From assembly GCF_002835665.1 (NCBI RefSeq), contig NZ_PIZV01000033.1, forward strand, positions 1 through 64,000: a DNA stretch of 64,000 nucleotides, written 5' to 3'. The notes below the pieces were generated by a model, which was given only the letters and a program-made list of their open reading frames with translations, was not told the DNA's origin and did not search any database. Positions 30,178-38,995 of the stretch are shown piece by piece. The position numbers and the translations under genes are program-made. The DNA comes from Chryseobacterium sp. PMSZPI (lineage in GTDB: Bacteria; Bacteroidota; Bacteroidia; Flavobacteriales; Weeksellaceae). Each line of letters begins with the position of its first letter. Position 1 is the first letter of the stretch.

Positions 30178-30933
30178 TTATCTTGTTGTATAACCGCCAT
30201 TAGCAAAAATAGTTTGTCCGGTAATCCACCATCCGTCAGTTACCAAAAATTCTACCAGGGGAGCAATATCTTTGATATCCGTAAGCCCTCCCAAAGCAGA
30301 TGCCGATTTATGATAGGCTACTGCGTCATCAGCTTCTTGTCCATAGAAAAACGGTGTATCCATTGGACCGGGAGCCACAGCCGTTACTGAAATTCCTCTT
30401 GCTCCAAACTCTTTGGATGCTGCTCTGGTGAAGTGTTCAACCGGTGCTTTTGCCCCTGCGTATGTAGAATATAAGCCAGTATAAGCAGCTAATAGTGAAG
30501 TAACAATTGTACAGACTTTTCCTTTATCATTCAATTTTTTACCTGCTTCCTGTAAAAAGAAATAGGCCGATTTTGAATTAACATTGAACATGGTATCATA
30601 TTCTGCTTCCGTAGTCTCGGCGAATGGCTTTTTTAATACCATCCCTACTGTATTGATAGCGACATCTACCCCTCCAAAACGGGAAATTGTTTCATCAAAA
30701 AACTTAACGATATTATCTACTTTCGTCAGATCCCCCTGAAATAGGAATGCCTCTGCTCCCAATGCCTGAACTTCAGCCAATGTTTTTTCACTTTCAGCTT
30801 TAGAACTTTCGCTATTGTAATGTATTGCCAGTTTAGCTCCTTTTGCAGCAAAGTCTCTACTTAATAATCCACCAAGATTTTTACCTCCTCCTGCAATTAA
30901 AACCACTTTTCCTTTTACATCGTGTGTTGACAT
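30178..30933 (-). CDS. SDR-family oxidoreductase
   Basis: This 251-aa classical short-chain dehydrogenase has the nucleotide-binding GGGKNLGG near the N terminus, an NTVG motif around residue 95 and the catalytic YAGAKAPVEH (YxxxK). The C-terminal DGWWITGQTIFANGGYTTR is typical of the FabG-like group. It reduces or oxidises a carbonyl/hydroxyl with NAD(P); the substrate is open. It stands alone. Confidence 0.88.
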   Translation of the reverse strand: MSTHDVKGKVVLIAGGGKNLGGLLSRDFAAKGAKLAIHYNSESSKAESEKTLAEVQALGAEAFLFQGDLTKVDNIVKFFDETISRFGGVDVAINTVGMVLKKPFAETTEAEYDTMFNVNSKSAYFFLQEAGKKLNDKGKVCTIVTSLLAAYTGLYSTYAGAKAPVEHFTRAASKEFGARGISVTAVAPGPMDTPFFYGQEADDAVAYHKSASALGGLTDIKDIAPLVEFLVTDGWWITGQTIFANGGYTTR

Positions 30934-31371
30934 TTTTTTATATTTTAAAAGTTAATGAAACAAAGATGAATAATAAAACCGATCTCAACATGGTGAATTT
31001 TTCGGGTATACACCAAGACTTTATATTTTACATTAAAAAATTAAACAAGACTAAAAACACTCTTATTCACTACCATATTATCTATCAACCAGATGTAATT
31101 TTTTTATTGTTTTTTTTCTATAAATCTCTAACATATGTGAATTTTAGGCATAACATTTGCTGCCTTACCATCCGTATTATACAATTACACACCATATCAT
31201 TTTATAATATATTTTTTCATATCCTCAGCACGCTGGGGATTTTTTATCACTATTTTTCCAGAACCACCTCTCCCTCAGGATTATTTAAACAGTAAAATAT
31301 TCATTGATATTCTCATTAAAAGTATTTCTGATAATCAATCATTTAAAACAGCATTATTCATTTTAATGTTG

Positions 31372-31616
31372 TATATTTGTACCGTTAATAGCCAAATTAC
31401 CACTTTGTTTTCTATTATAGCTTGAATATCTTTATTCAACTTTTGCCTTTTGAGCAACCACATTTTTAACTTTAATCCTGCTAAGAACAACTTGTCGGAA
31501 TTTTAAAGCTCTTGATGACTGGGGAATCCAAGACAGAAAATACAGGTGGTTTAAGGGTCTAAAACGATCCCAAGTGGATAGCATAACATATAGCAACTAA
31601 ATACTAAAAATAATTT
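31372..31616 (+). promoter_or_regulatory. Promoter and long leader of cold-shock gene
   Basis: TATATTTG (31372-31379) fits the -7 consensus and leaves a 5' leader of about 230 nt before the ATG at 31617. The leader includes AGGTGGTTTAAGG and pyrimidine-rich stretches, and no ORF. Long leaders are known to control cold-shock genes; here this is inferred. The preceding 30934-31371 is AT-rich without features I can support. Confidence 0.45.
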
Positions 31617-32045
31617 ATGGCAGATTCTTTTTCTAAAAAGGAAAATTTCAAGAAAAAAATTCAAAAGCAAAAAGAAAAAGCGCTAAGACGCGAAGAACGT
31701 AAGTCAAACAACAACAAAGGAAAAGATTTGGAGGATACTTTCATGTACGTGGATGAATTTGGAAGATTAACTTCCACTCCTCCTGAAGAAAGACAGGAAG
31801 TAAACCTAGACGATATTCAGTTGGGAGCAGCTCCTATTATTGAGGAAGACCCTCGAAAAACAGGAATTATTACATTCCACAGTGAGAAAGGATATGGTTT
31901 TATCACTGAAGACAATACAAAAGAAAATATCTTTTTCCACAATAACAACTGTGCAGAACCGGTAAAAAAAGGAAACAAAGTATCTTTTGAAAAAGAAAAG
32001 TCTCCAAAAGGATTTTCTGCGATCAACATCCAGATTGTTAAATAA
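31617..32045 (+). CDS. Cold-shock-domain protein
   Basis: The 142-aa protein has a highly charged N-terminal half (KKENFKKKIQKQKEKALRREERK, then an acidic linker) and a C-terminal cold-shock domain from about residue 78: KTGIITFHSEKGYGFITEDNTKENIFFHNNN carries the RNP1 (KGYGFI) and RNP2 (NIFFH) RNA-binding motifs. It likely acts as an RNA chaperone or single-strand binder. The long leader suggests post-transcriptional control. It ends with its own terminator. Confidence 0.9.
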   Translation: MADSFSKKENFKKKIQKQKEKALRREERKSNNNKGKDLEDTFMYVDEFGRLTSTPPEERQEVNLDDIQLGAAPIIEEDPRKTGIITFHSEKGYGFITEDNTKENIFFHNNNCAEPVKKGNKVSFEKEKSPKGFSAINIQIVK

Positions 32046-32099
32046 CATTTGATTATCAAACCTCTGTTGTATAATGCAGATAGGTTTATCATAATATAG

Positions 32100-32125
32100 A
32101 AGCCACCTTTTCGGGTGGCTTTGTT
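32100..32125 (+). terminator. Terminator of cold-shock gene
   Basis: AAGCCACC (32100-32107) pairs with GGTGGCTT (32114-32121) across TTTTCG and is followed by T-rich sequence. Confidence 0.8.
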
Positions 32126-32139
32126 CATTATTATGGATC

Positions 32140-32452
32140 GTTGTGTGGCTTAGAATATTTAGATCTGTTTAATTTTAAAATTTAACGCAAAGGATTTCTA
32201 TTATCTGGTGTTGTATTTTAGGAAGCAAAGAGCTGAATCAATTGTATTGATTCTTTCTAAGCGTACGCATATCTACATTGCTTCATCAGCGACTTTTGTC
32301 GCTTTCTTAGCTCCCTTATCAATAATGAATTGTATCTTATCTTTGCGTCTAAATAAAACTTCAGTGTAAACTTAGAGTAATAAAAAGCTAATTTACTTTC
32401 CTTTTAAATTAACCAAACTTTTTGTCTAGTCCCCAACTTTTGAGACTAATCC
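32140..32452. mobile_element. MITE-like element, copy 2 (inverted)
   Basis: Inverted copy of 25009-25319, beginning GTTGTGTGGCTTAGAATATT and ending GTCCCCAACTTTTGAGACTA. The shared palindrome GCGACttttGTCGC and the long inner repeats are kept. No ORF is present. It lies between the cold-shock terminator and the SRPBCC gene. Confidence 0.6.
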
Positions 32453-32477
32453 ACTATTATTAATAGTAAATTCCTAT

Positions 32478-32930
32478 CTAAAACAACCTACTCAATACCC
32501 TGAAACGATAATCGAAAATATAGTCCAATTTCTTTTTAACAAAAAGATGATGCGCTATATCCCCGAGAAAACCCATGGGAAGTTCATAATCAATGGTATC
32601 TCTCATTAGAACACCATTTTCATTAGGAATAAATTCATGATGATGATTCCATAGTTTGTACGGGCCTTTCTTTTGAAAATCAATAAAACTTTTCCGGAAA
32701 TCTACTTGGGTAATTTCGGTTTGCCATTTCATTTTAATTCCGAATAATGGAGAAACATAGTAATCAATGATCATCCCTTGATAAATTTCATCATCATCCA
32801 TTTTTGTCAGCACAATAAACCCCATGTCTTTCGGAGTAATTTCTGAAAGATTGTTTGCTGAAGAAAAGAATTTCCAGGCTGTTTCTATATTACAATTGAG
32901 CTGTTGTTCACGAAAAAGGGTATGTTTCAT
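32478..32930 (-). CDS. SRPBCC-family protein
   Basis: This 150-aa protein of the START/Bet v1-like fold begins MKHTLFREQQLNCNIETAWKFFSSANNLSEITPKDMGF and contains MKWQTEITQVDFRKSFIDFQKKGPYKLWNHHHEF, typical of the group annotated as cell-division inhibitor-like or ligand-binding SRPBCC proteins. The fold encloses a hydrophobic pocket. No signal peptide; single gene; ligand unknown. Confidence 0.85.
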   Translation of the reverse strand: MKHTLFREQQLNCNIETAWKFFSSANNLSEITPKDMGFIVLTKMDDDEIYQGMIIDYYVSPLFGIKMKWQTEITQVDFRKSFIDFQKKGPYKLWNHHHEFIPNENGVLMRDTIDYELPMGFLGDIAHHLFVKKKLDYIFDYRFRVLSRLF

Positions 32931-32982
32931 AGGGCAGAATCAGTTAACATGATTGTTATGAAAGCAAAGGTATAACAAAGGT

Positions 32983-33630
32983 TTAATTATAGATCCACAT
33001 CAATACCGGTTTTTCTGATTTCTGAATCATCGGATCTATTTCCTTCATGGCGTTGTTGGAAACAGTAGGACATCCCCATCCTTCAGGAGATCCGTTCGGG
33101 AAAGTTTCAGTATCACTCATCAGATTCCACGAATGAAAGACAATAAATCTTTTTAAAGCATTACTGTTGGTTTCTTCAAGACCGTGCATCTGGTATTTGA
33201 TATTGATTCCCCAGTCGCTATAGCCTCTTCCTTCCAATTTATACTTTCCTAAAGATGAAAGGTGGCTTCCATCTTCATTACTGAATCCCGGATTTGCTTT
33301 AGAATCATCTTTACTCCAGGAATTGGAACCGCATCCATGCCCTACCAGATATTTTTTCGAAATCTTATTATTTTTAAAATCCCAGACAAAAAAACGGTTA
33401 ACACCGGAGTGAAGGCTCATATCAATGAGAATACAGAAATCTTTATTAAGATTCTTTGAAGCACAGAATTTAAATGCTTCTTCCGCTTTTATTTGTAATT
33501 TAGAAAAATCAGCTTCAGGTTTCTTTTCTACAGCTACTGGTGTTTCTATTGTTCTTACTCTATTATTTTTTCTTTCCTGAGAACATGAACATATCCAAAA
33601 GATGATGAAAAATAAATAAACCCTCTTCAT
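32983..33630 (-). CDS. L,D-transpeptidase catalytic-domain lipoprotein
   Basis: The 215-aa protein has a signal sequence with a lipobox-like IWICSC (Cys near residue 14-16). Its catalytic domain matches murein L,D-transpeptidases of the PF13645 type: VFHSWNLM is followed by SPEGWGCPTVSN, with the nucleophilic Cys in the GCPTVSN motif. It would cross-link or edit peptidoglycan in the periplasm. Its start is only a few bases from the end of the next upstream gene (33634), so they are probably cotranscribed. Confidence 0.87.
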   Translation of the reverse strand: MKRVYLFFIIFWICSCSQERKNNRVRTIETPVAVEKKPEADFSKLQIKAEEAFKFCASKNLNKDFCILIDMSLHSGVNRFFVWDFKNNKISKKYLVGHGCGSNSWSKDDSKANPGFSNEDGSHLSSLGKYKLEGRGYSDWGINIKYQMHGLEETNSNALKRFIVFHSWNLMSDTETFPNGSPEGWGCPTVSNNAMKEIDPMIQKSEKPVLMWIYN

Positions 33631-33633
33631 GTA

Positions 33634-34317
33634 TTATTTATAGTGTTGAAAAATCCCAAAATCAGATGGTGTCCAAAGAGCCGCTTTCTGTCCTGCTGCT
33701 TTTAAAGCGTTATTCGTCCACGTATTACAGGTGTAAAGGAAACTATAAGTTCCTTTCGCATCATAGAAGGCGTCATTGTCACCATAAACTGCATCGGTGG
33801 GAATCAACATAAAATTTCCATTCTGATCCCTGTCAAACTTGGCTTCAACATATTTCACAAGGCTCTCATACTGTGCTCTGCTTATCATAATCATTTTACA
33901 ATCCTCACCTTCTTTCATACTTGTATAATAAGTGCAATGCATTGCTGAATCGCTTAACCAAAATGCAGCTTTGACTGCGGTTGAAAATTTCAGATCAGCC
34001 CACGTAGGGGTTTCCAGATAAAAACCTTTGTCTCCCCATCCTATCCCAATATAATTATAATCTGTTCTTTTGGATTTTGTATTAGCGAAAGGGATGCTTA
34101 AGCTCCAATCTTTAAGATCTGTTTTTACAGGCATTACAATATCAGTATGTACACCATTGGTAAAGATGTAAATAGGAATTTCTTTCTTTTGTCCGTCATC
34201 TTTTGCTGAAACAGGAATAAAGGGGATCAATAATCCAAGAAGTACATAAATGATTACTATTCCTAAGATTACTCCCAAGATTTTTAAGATATACAATAAA
34301 ATACTTTTCAAGGTCAT
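33634..34317 (-). CDS. TIGR02117-family membrane-anchored protein
   Basis: The 227-aa protein has one N-terminal membrane helix (about residues 5-33) and the TIGR02117 pattern: IYIFTNGVHTDIVMP, YIGIGWGDKGFYLETPTW and FLYTCNTWTNNALKAAG near the end. The Cys-Thr-Trp and His residues suggest a papain-like (NlpC-type) hydrolase core, an inference. It precedes the L,D-transpeptidase gene by 3 bp, which fits a role in the cell envelope. Confidence 0.82.
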   Translation of the reverse strand: MTLKSILLYILKILGVILGIVIIYVLLGLLIPFIPVSAKDDGQKKEIPIYIFTNGVHTDIVMPVKTDLKDWSLSIPFANTKSKRTDYNYIGIGWGDKGFYLETPTWADLKFSTAVKAAFWLSDSAMHCTYYTSMKEGEDCKMIMISRAQYESLVKYVEAKFDRDQNGNFMLIPTDAVYGDNDAFYDAKGTYSFLYTCNTWTNNALKAAGQKAALWTPSDFGIFQHYK

Positions 34318-34409
34318 GTTTTTTAATAAAATTTAATCTACAATTTTTGGTAAAAGTATTTGTTTTAATCGAAAAAATGACTATATTTAGTTACGAAATA
34401 TTCACAAAT

Positions 34410-34490
34410 ATGCGTAAAAATACCAAGTCACAGAAAAGATTTAAAGTAAGAGTAAAAACGGCTCCAAAAAGAATACAAAAAAGACGTTGA
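34410..34490 (+). CDS. Basic 26-aa peptide gene
   Basis: The ORF encodes MRKNTKSQKRFKVRVKTAPK plus six more residues, 13 of 26 being Lys or Arg. A -7-like TATATTTA lies about 25 nt upstream and a perfect-looking intrinsic terminator starts at the stop codon, so it is a self-contained unit. It loosely resembles the start of ribosomal protein L35 but is not L35. A ribosome- or RNA-binding microprotein is possible; an RNA function is not excluded. Confidence 0.45.
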   Translation: MRKNTKSQKRFKVRVKTAPKRIQKRR

Positions 34491-34535
34491 TTTTCGGTGA
34501 GATTTGATCTCCTGAAAGTCAATTTTTCTTTTTAG
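34487..34535 (+). terminator. Terminator of 26-aa gene
   Basis: TTGATTTTCGGTGAGAT (34487-34503) pairs with ATCTCCTGAAAGTCAA (34507-34522) and is followed by TTTTTCTTTTT. The rest of the gap to 34676 shows nothing I can support. Confidence 0.75.
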
Positions 34536-34676
34536 GAAAAGCCTTTCAAGAAACTTACATTTATAAATCTTAACCTCCTTAAAATGAAAAATTTAAGGAC
34601 TGGTCGTTTATCAGCTTTAGTTTGGAACTCCACAAAATTCCAAATAAGGAATTGTCACCACAAGTTTAGGATAAAA

Positions 34677-35615
34677 TCAGTCTGAAGATTTCTGTAAAAA
34701 CTCAATATTTCTTTTCAGGCCTGCAAATTTGGTTCTTTTCACCGGTGATTTTCTGAAAATCTCAGAGAAAATTTCCTGAGTAAGCTCCTTCCATTCTCCT
34801 TTTTTAAAATTTTTAAGCGCTTCATTAGGTGTGAATCTGCTTTGTTGGTGAGGAGCTGAGAATCTATTCCAGGGGCAAACGTCCTGGCAGATATCACATC
34901 CGAACATCCAGTCTTCCATCTTATTTTTAAAATGATCCGGAATTTCATTTTTCAACTCAATAGTTGCATAAGAGATACAACGGCTTCCGTCAATAATTTT
35001 TTCAGAAACAATCGCATCTGTAGGACAAGCATCTATGCATTTCCTGCAAGTTCCGCAATGATCCGTTGTTTCATGATCAGGGATAAGGTCCAAGTCACAG
35101 ATAATCTCGGCCAGAAAGTAAAAGGAGCCATTCTGCTTGGTAATCAGGTTAGCGTTTTTCCCGACCCATCCTATTCCGGATTTCCTGGCCCAGCTTCTTT
35201 CTAAAACCGGCGCCGAATCTACAAAAACCCGAAATCCGAACTCTCCTATTTCCTCCTGTAATTCTGCTACCATTTCAAGAAGGATTTCTTTGATCACCTC
35301 ATGATAGTCTTCTGCATAGGCATATTTTGAAATTTTAAAATTCTCCAGTATGGAAATTTTTTCTTTCGGAAAGTAATTGTAGGAAAGTGAAATAACAGAT
35401 TTAGAACCTTCTACCAATAGCCTTGGATCGAGTCTTTTATCGAAATGATTTTCCATATATTTCATTTCGCCATGGCAGTTGTTCTTAAGCCATGCTTCCA
35501 GGCGCGGTGCATCTTCCTCCAAAAAATCTGCTTTAGAAATACCACAACTTTGAAATCCAAAACTTTTTGCCTTAGATTTTATCAATTGGGAGTATTTTTC
35601 TGCGCTTAGATTCAT
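34677..35615 (-). CDS. queG: Epoxyqueuosine reductase
   Basis: QueG (312 aa from the ATG at 35615) reduces epoxyqueuosine to queuosine in tRNA position 34, the last step of queuosine synthesis, using cobalamin and two [4Fe-4S] clusters. The cluster motifs are [12 protein letters not shown] and [13 protein letters not shown], and [18 protein letters not shown] sequence ([13 protein letters not shown]) is the family hallmark. It depends on cobalamin, so the cobT-cobS-cobC genes support it. The frame is open five codons further upstream, but the internal [10 protein letters not shown] fits the family start. Confidence 0.95.
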   Translation of the reverse strand: MNLSAEKYSQLIKSKAKSFGFQSCGISKADFLEEDAPRLEAWLKNNCHGEMKYMENHFDKRLDPRLLVEGSKSVISLSYNYFPKEKISILENFKISKYAYAEDYHEVIKEILLEMVAELQEEIGEFGFRVFVDSAPVLERSWARKSGIGWVGKNANLITKQNGSFYFLAEIICDLDLIPDHETTDHCGTCRKCIDACPTDAIVSEKIIDGSRCISYATIELKNEIPDHFKNKMEDWMFGCDICQDVCPWNRFSAPHQQSRFTPNEALKNFKKGEWKELTQEIFSEIFRKSPVKRTKFAGLKRNIEFLQKSSD

Positions 35616-35711
35616 AATTTCACATTGCAAAACTAAGATTATTTTATAAATTTGCCATTTTTAAAATAATTCTATTAAAAGCAACAGAATTTAATAAACT
35701 ATTAAATAACT

Positions 35712-36920
35712 ATGAAAAAAATTGGTCTTTTAGCAGGACTTCTTGCTGCAAGTACATATTATGCACAAATTAAATTTGAAAAAGGATATTTCGTAGACAA
35801 TTCCGGTACTAAAAAGGAAGTTCTCATAAAAAACGTAGACTGGAAAAATAATCCTGTAGATTTTGAATACAAAACAGATGAGTCCTCAGAAATAAAAAAG
35901 GAAAGCATCAATAATGTCCAGGAGTTTAGCATTGATGGTGATCAAAAGTATGTAAGAGCTACTGTCATGCTTGACCGTTCTTCCACCAACTTAAACGCAA
36001 TGTCCGACAAAAGGGACCCTGACTTTAAAAAGGAAACTCTATTCCTTAAATATATCATAGAAGGAAAAGCAGACCTTCTGTATTATGAAGATGGTAACAA
36101 CAGAAGTTTTTTTTATACCTCAGAACAATCGGAACCGGAACAGCTTATTTATAAATCCTACTATATCAATGAATCTACTATAGGATATAATGAAGATTTT
36201 AAAAAACAGATTGCTCAACATTTGAATTGTAATATTAAAGGAGAGCAAATTCAAAGTACTCATTACAACAAGAAAGATCTTACGAAAATTTTCGCTCAGT
36301 ATAATGAATGCTCAGGAGGTTCAATTACAGATTACGGAAAACAAAATGCAAAGAAAGGGCTCTTTCATCTTAATGTAAGACCGGGCGTTAATTTTTCCAG
36401 TCTTAGTTTGAATGCTATTCATACGAATGATGCCAAAATCGATTTTGGAAATTACACTTCATTTAGAATCGGATTGGAATTTGAATATGTTCTTCCTTTC
36501 AATAAAAACAAATGGGCTCTTTTTACTGAACCTACCTATCAATACTATAAAGGGAATGTAGAAGCTATTGAGAATGAAGGAAGTTACTTTGAAAACAAAT
36601 ACAATATTACTGCAGATTACAAATCTATAGAGCTACCCATCGGAGTAAGGCATTATTTCTTTTTAAATGACCGCTCAAAAATATTTATCAATGCTGCCTA
36701 TTTACTGGATTTTAGTATGAATTCATCTATAGAATTCAAGCACTCAAATCTAGAAATATCAGCGGTAAGTAATTTCATATTTGGGGCAGGATATAAATAT
36801 AATGATAAATTCAGTGCTGAAGTCAGAGTAGGGACATCCAGAAATCTACTTCGTAATTATGTCTATTTAAGTTCAGATTATACCAGTGTATCCTTTATAT
36901 TGGGGTATACTCTTTTCTAA
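35712..36920 (+). CDS. Outer-membrane beta-barrel-like protein
   Basis: This 402-aa protein has a signal peptide (MKKIGLLAGLLAASTYYAQ). The middle and C-terminal part are rich in alternating aromatic and polar beta-strands, e.g. FRIGLEFEYVLPF, LPIGVRHYFFLNDRSKIFIN and a final SVSFILGYTLF ending in Phe, as in outer-membrane barrels. The N-terminal 200 residues form a separate soluble domain. Specific function unknown. Confidence 0.7.
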   Translation: MKKIGLLAGLLAASTYYAQIKFEKGYFVDNSGTKKEVLIKNVDWKNNPVDFEYKTDESSEIKKESINNVQEFSIDGDQKYVRATVMLDRSSTNLNAMSDKRDPDFKKETLFLKYIIEGKADLLYYEDGNNRSFFYTSEQSEPEQLIYKSYYINESTIGYNEDFKKQIAQHLNCNIKGEQIQSTHYNKKDLTKIFAQYNECSGGSITDYGKQNAKKGLFHLNVRPGVNFSSLSLNAIHTNDAKIDFGNYTSFRIGLEFEYVLPFNKNKWALFTEPTYQYYKGNVEAIENEGSYFENKYNITADYKSIELPIGVRHYFFLNDRSKIFINAAYLLDFSMNSSIEFKHSNLEISAVSNFIFGAGYKYNDKFSAEVRVGTSRNLLRNYVYLSSDYTSVSFILGYTLF

Positions 36921-36994
36921 AACTAAAACCGAAGGAAAGTTTCAAAAAAAATTACGTACTTTCGTTTATAATTTAATGTTTAAAATAAACAATT

Positions 36995-37294
36995 ATGTCT
37001 TTAATAGAAGTAATACAATCTGGAAACTATGAACTGATCGACGTTCGTGAGCCAATGGAGCTTGAAATGGACGGAAATATAGACGGAGCAAAGAATATTC
37101 CTCTGGGTGAAGTAGAAGACAGACAAGATGAGATTTTATCCATCGAAAAACCTGTTATCTTATTCTGCAGAAGTGGAAACAGAAGTGGAAAAGCATTGGA
37201 ATATCTTACTCATCAAGGATTAAAGGACGGCTATAACGGCGGAGGCTGGGCTGAGCTAAAAGCTGTTCTGGAAGCAAATAAGGGAACTTTTTAA
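36995..37294 (+). CDS. Single-domain rhodanese
   Basis: This 99-aa protein is one rhodanese domain: ELIDVREPMELEMDGNIDGAKNIPLGEV is the first half, and ILFCRSGNRSGKALEYL carries the catalytic cysteine in a CRSGNRS loop. It would transfer sulfane sulfur to an acceptor. The terminator hairpin overlaps its stop codon. The next gene starts 30 bp on. Confidence 0.93.
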   Translation: MSLIEVIQSGNYELIDVREPMELEMDGNIDGAKNIPLGEVEDRQDEILSIEKPVILFCRSGNRSGKALEYLTHQGLKDGYNGGGWAELKAVLEANKGTF

Positions 37295-37310
37295 AAGTTC
37301 CTTTTTTTTA
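37282..37310 (+). terminator. Terminator of rhodanese gene
   Basis: GGAACTTT and AAAGTTCC form a hairpin with loop TTA across 37283-37301, followed by TTTTTTT. It overlaps the rhodanese stop codon. Confidence 0.75.
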
Positions 37311-37324
37311 TCTTTTTACGCATC

Positions 37325-37945
37325 ATGAATCTCAAAAATCAATTTGAACGTCTTTGTTCACTTTCCACAGAAGATCACGGCTTAATAAAGAGACTTTGGA
37401 ACGAAATTGAAACCAAGTATACTGAAAAAGGCAGATACTATCACAATCTTTTCCATTTGGAAAATATGTTTCAAGAGCTTGAATTTGTAAAAAATGATAT
37501 TTCCAACTTTACGGCCCTATCTTTTTCTGTGTTTTATCACGATATTATTTATAGCGCTACTTCCAAATCTAATGAAGAAAATAGTGCCATAACAGCAGCA
37601 TCAAGACTTCAGGAACTCGGAATAAGCCAAGATGAAACACAGGTCATCTCAGCACAAATTCTAGCGACCAAACAGCATTTACTATCCGAAGATCATGATA
37701 TCAATTATCTTTTGGACGCTGATCTCTCCATTCTTGGAAAAGACTGGAAGACCTATCTGGATTACACTCAAAAAATCAGAAAAGAGTATTCTATTTATCC
37801 GGATCTACTTTATAAGCCGGGAAGAAAAAAAGTACTGAAGCACTTTCTTGAACTTGAGAACTTATTTAAGACAGATTATTTCAAAGAAAAATATGAAGTG
37901 CAGGCAAGAAAGAATATTAAGTCTGAACTTTGCTTGTTATCATAA
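37325..37945 (+). CDS. HD-type predicted phosphohydrolase
   Basis: The 206-aa protein resembles predicted metal-dependent HD phosphohydrolases (COG4339 group): GRYYHNLFHLENMFQELEF holds the histidines, SVFYHDIIYSATSKSNEENSA the HD pair, and LLDADLSILG the later aspartate. Members of this group are often misnamed in databases as receptor subunits. The substrate is unknown. No membrane or signal segment. Confidence 0.8.
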   Translation: MNLKNQFERLCSLSTEDHGLIKRLWNEIETKYTEKGRYYHNLFHLENMFQELEFVKNDISNFTALSFSVFYHDIIYSATSKSNEENSAITAASRLQELGISQDETQVISAQILATKQHLLSEDHDINYLLDADLSILGKDWKTYLDYTQKIRKEYSIYPDLLYKPGRKKVLKHFLELENLFKTDYFKEKYEVQARKNIKSELCLLS

Positions 37946-38112
37946 AAAAGAGGCAGAATCTCAAAAGTGTCATTCTGAATGAAATGAAATGCAGTGAAGA
38001 ATCTCATATAATTGGTTGTCAAAGAGATTCTTCCTGCGTCAGAAATCGAAGATTCGACGTAGTCAATGACAAAAGCCAAATTATTTGACTTTTGAAACAA
38101 CCTCTTTTTTAT
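37942..38112. repeat. Nested palindromic repeat with terminator arms
   Basis: The outer arms ATAAAAAAGAGG (37942-37953) and CCTCTTTTTTAT (38101-38112) are exact inverted copies and look like the halves of a bidirectional terminator between converging genes. Between them lies a degenerate palindrome, with GAAGAATCTC/GAGATTCTTC and TGTCATTC/GTCAATGACA, of a kind dispersed in flavobacterial genomes as I recall. Confidence 0.6.
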
Positions 38113-38115
38113 TTT

Positions 38116-38952
38116 CTACTGATTTTTAATTAGATCAATTTCGATAATATTATTATCTTTCTTTACCTTTTCTTTCTCCAGCTGCTCTACTTCTTTTACC
38201 ATTTCTGCTCCGGTGCGAAATTTTCCCGAAGCATCTAGTTGATCAGGAATTCTTCCTTCTATATACAGTCGTCTTATATCAGCACCAGGATCTTTTCTAT
38301 ACTGTAAATATTTTTTTTTAAACTCAGCCAAAGAAAATTCTACCTCATTCATGTATCCATACTGCTCGGGATATGAATACTTATCCGATAAGTTGGATAT
38401 TCCAACTAATTCGAAAACATGACTTTTTGTTGTATCTTCCATCTTTACAATAAGCCCGGGAAGTCCATTAAACTTATAAGGACCATCTTGAATAGGAATA
38501 TCTTGTGTAAACCATGTTGTCCATTTTCTGCCCCCAAAATCCAGGGAAGCCTTTTGAGCATTATAGTGTAAGAACTGCTGTTTATCTCCAAGTACTTTCC
38601 AATCCATTTTTCTATCATCATATACTTTCATTCTCATTGTCGCAGAGCTTTCCAATTCTTTGTAAAAAACTTTGCCATCTTTTTTTTCTATAGTGTACAA
38701 TAAAGTCAAATCCCTGGGAGGGATAATCATTTTTCCTTTATTTTGCGGAGCAATCAGTGTGGAATCTAACACATATTTTCGCTGACTAAAAAATGAAGAA
38801 GTACCATTAACCACATCCAGAAACATAAACTCTTTAATAGCATGAGCTTTATTGGTAGAATCCGGAATAAAAGTATATTGATAAATAAACCTTTTATTCT
38901 GTGCGAAGATTAGTTGTGAAAAAAGGCAAAGAATAAAAATAAAATGTCTCAT
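38116..38952 (-). CDS. GLPGLI-family secreted protein
   Basis: The 278-aa protein has a signal peptide (MRHFIFILCLFSQLIFAQ) and the GLPGLI family traits: RFIYQYTFIPDS near the start, a WTTWFTQDIPIQDGPYKFNGLPGLIVKMEDTTKSHVF segment with the eponymous GLPGLI, and a charged C-terminal tail. The family is restricted to Bacteroidetes and often linked to TonB receptors; the function is unknown. It lies directly behind the alpha/beta hydrolase gene. Confidence 0.92.
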   Translation of the reverse strand: MRHFIFILCLFSQLIFAQNKRFIYQYTFIPDSTNKAHAIKEFMFLDVVNGTSSFFSQRKYVLDSTLIAPQNKGKMIIPPRDLTLLYTIEKKDGKVFYKELESSATMRMKVYDDRKMDWKVLGDKQQFLHYNAQKASLDFGGRKWTTWFTQDIPIQDGPYKFNGLPGLIVKMEDTTKSHVFELVGISNLSDKYSYPEQYGYMNEVEFSLAEFKKKYLQYRKDPGADIRRLYIEGRIPDQLDASGKFRTGAEMVKEVEQLEKEKVKKDNNIIEIDLIKNQ

Positions 38953-38995
38953 AAAAATATTTCGATTTAATGACGCTTAATATACATTTAATAAT

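Noticed and set aside
30843..31295. Plus-strand ORF of 150 aa
   Set aside because: It starts antisense within the SDR gene and continues in AT-rich DNA with Phe/Ile/Tyr-rich low-complexity translation.
31817..32128. Minus-strand ORF of 103 aa
   Set aside because: It is antisense to the cold-shock-domain gene and crosses its terminator.
32140..32452. Partial transposase gene in the repeated element
   Set aside because: No reading frame of useful length or transposase motif appears in either copy.
34410..34490. Ribosomal protein L35
   Set aside because: The start recalls L35 but the ORF is less than half its length and lacks its conserved C-terminal part.
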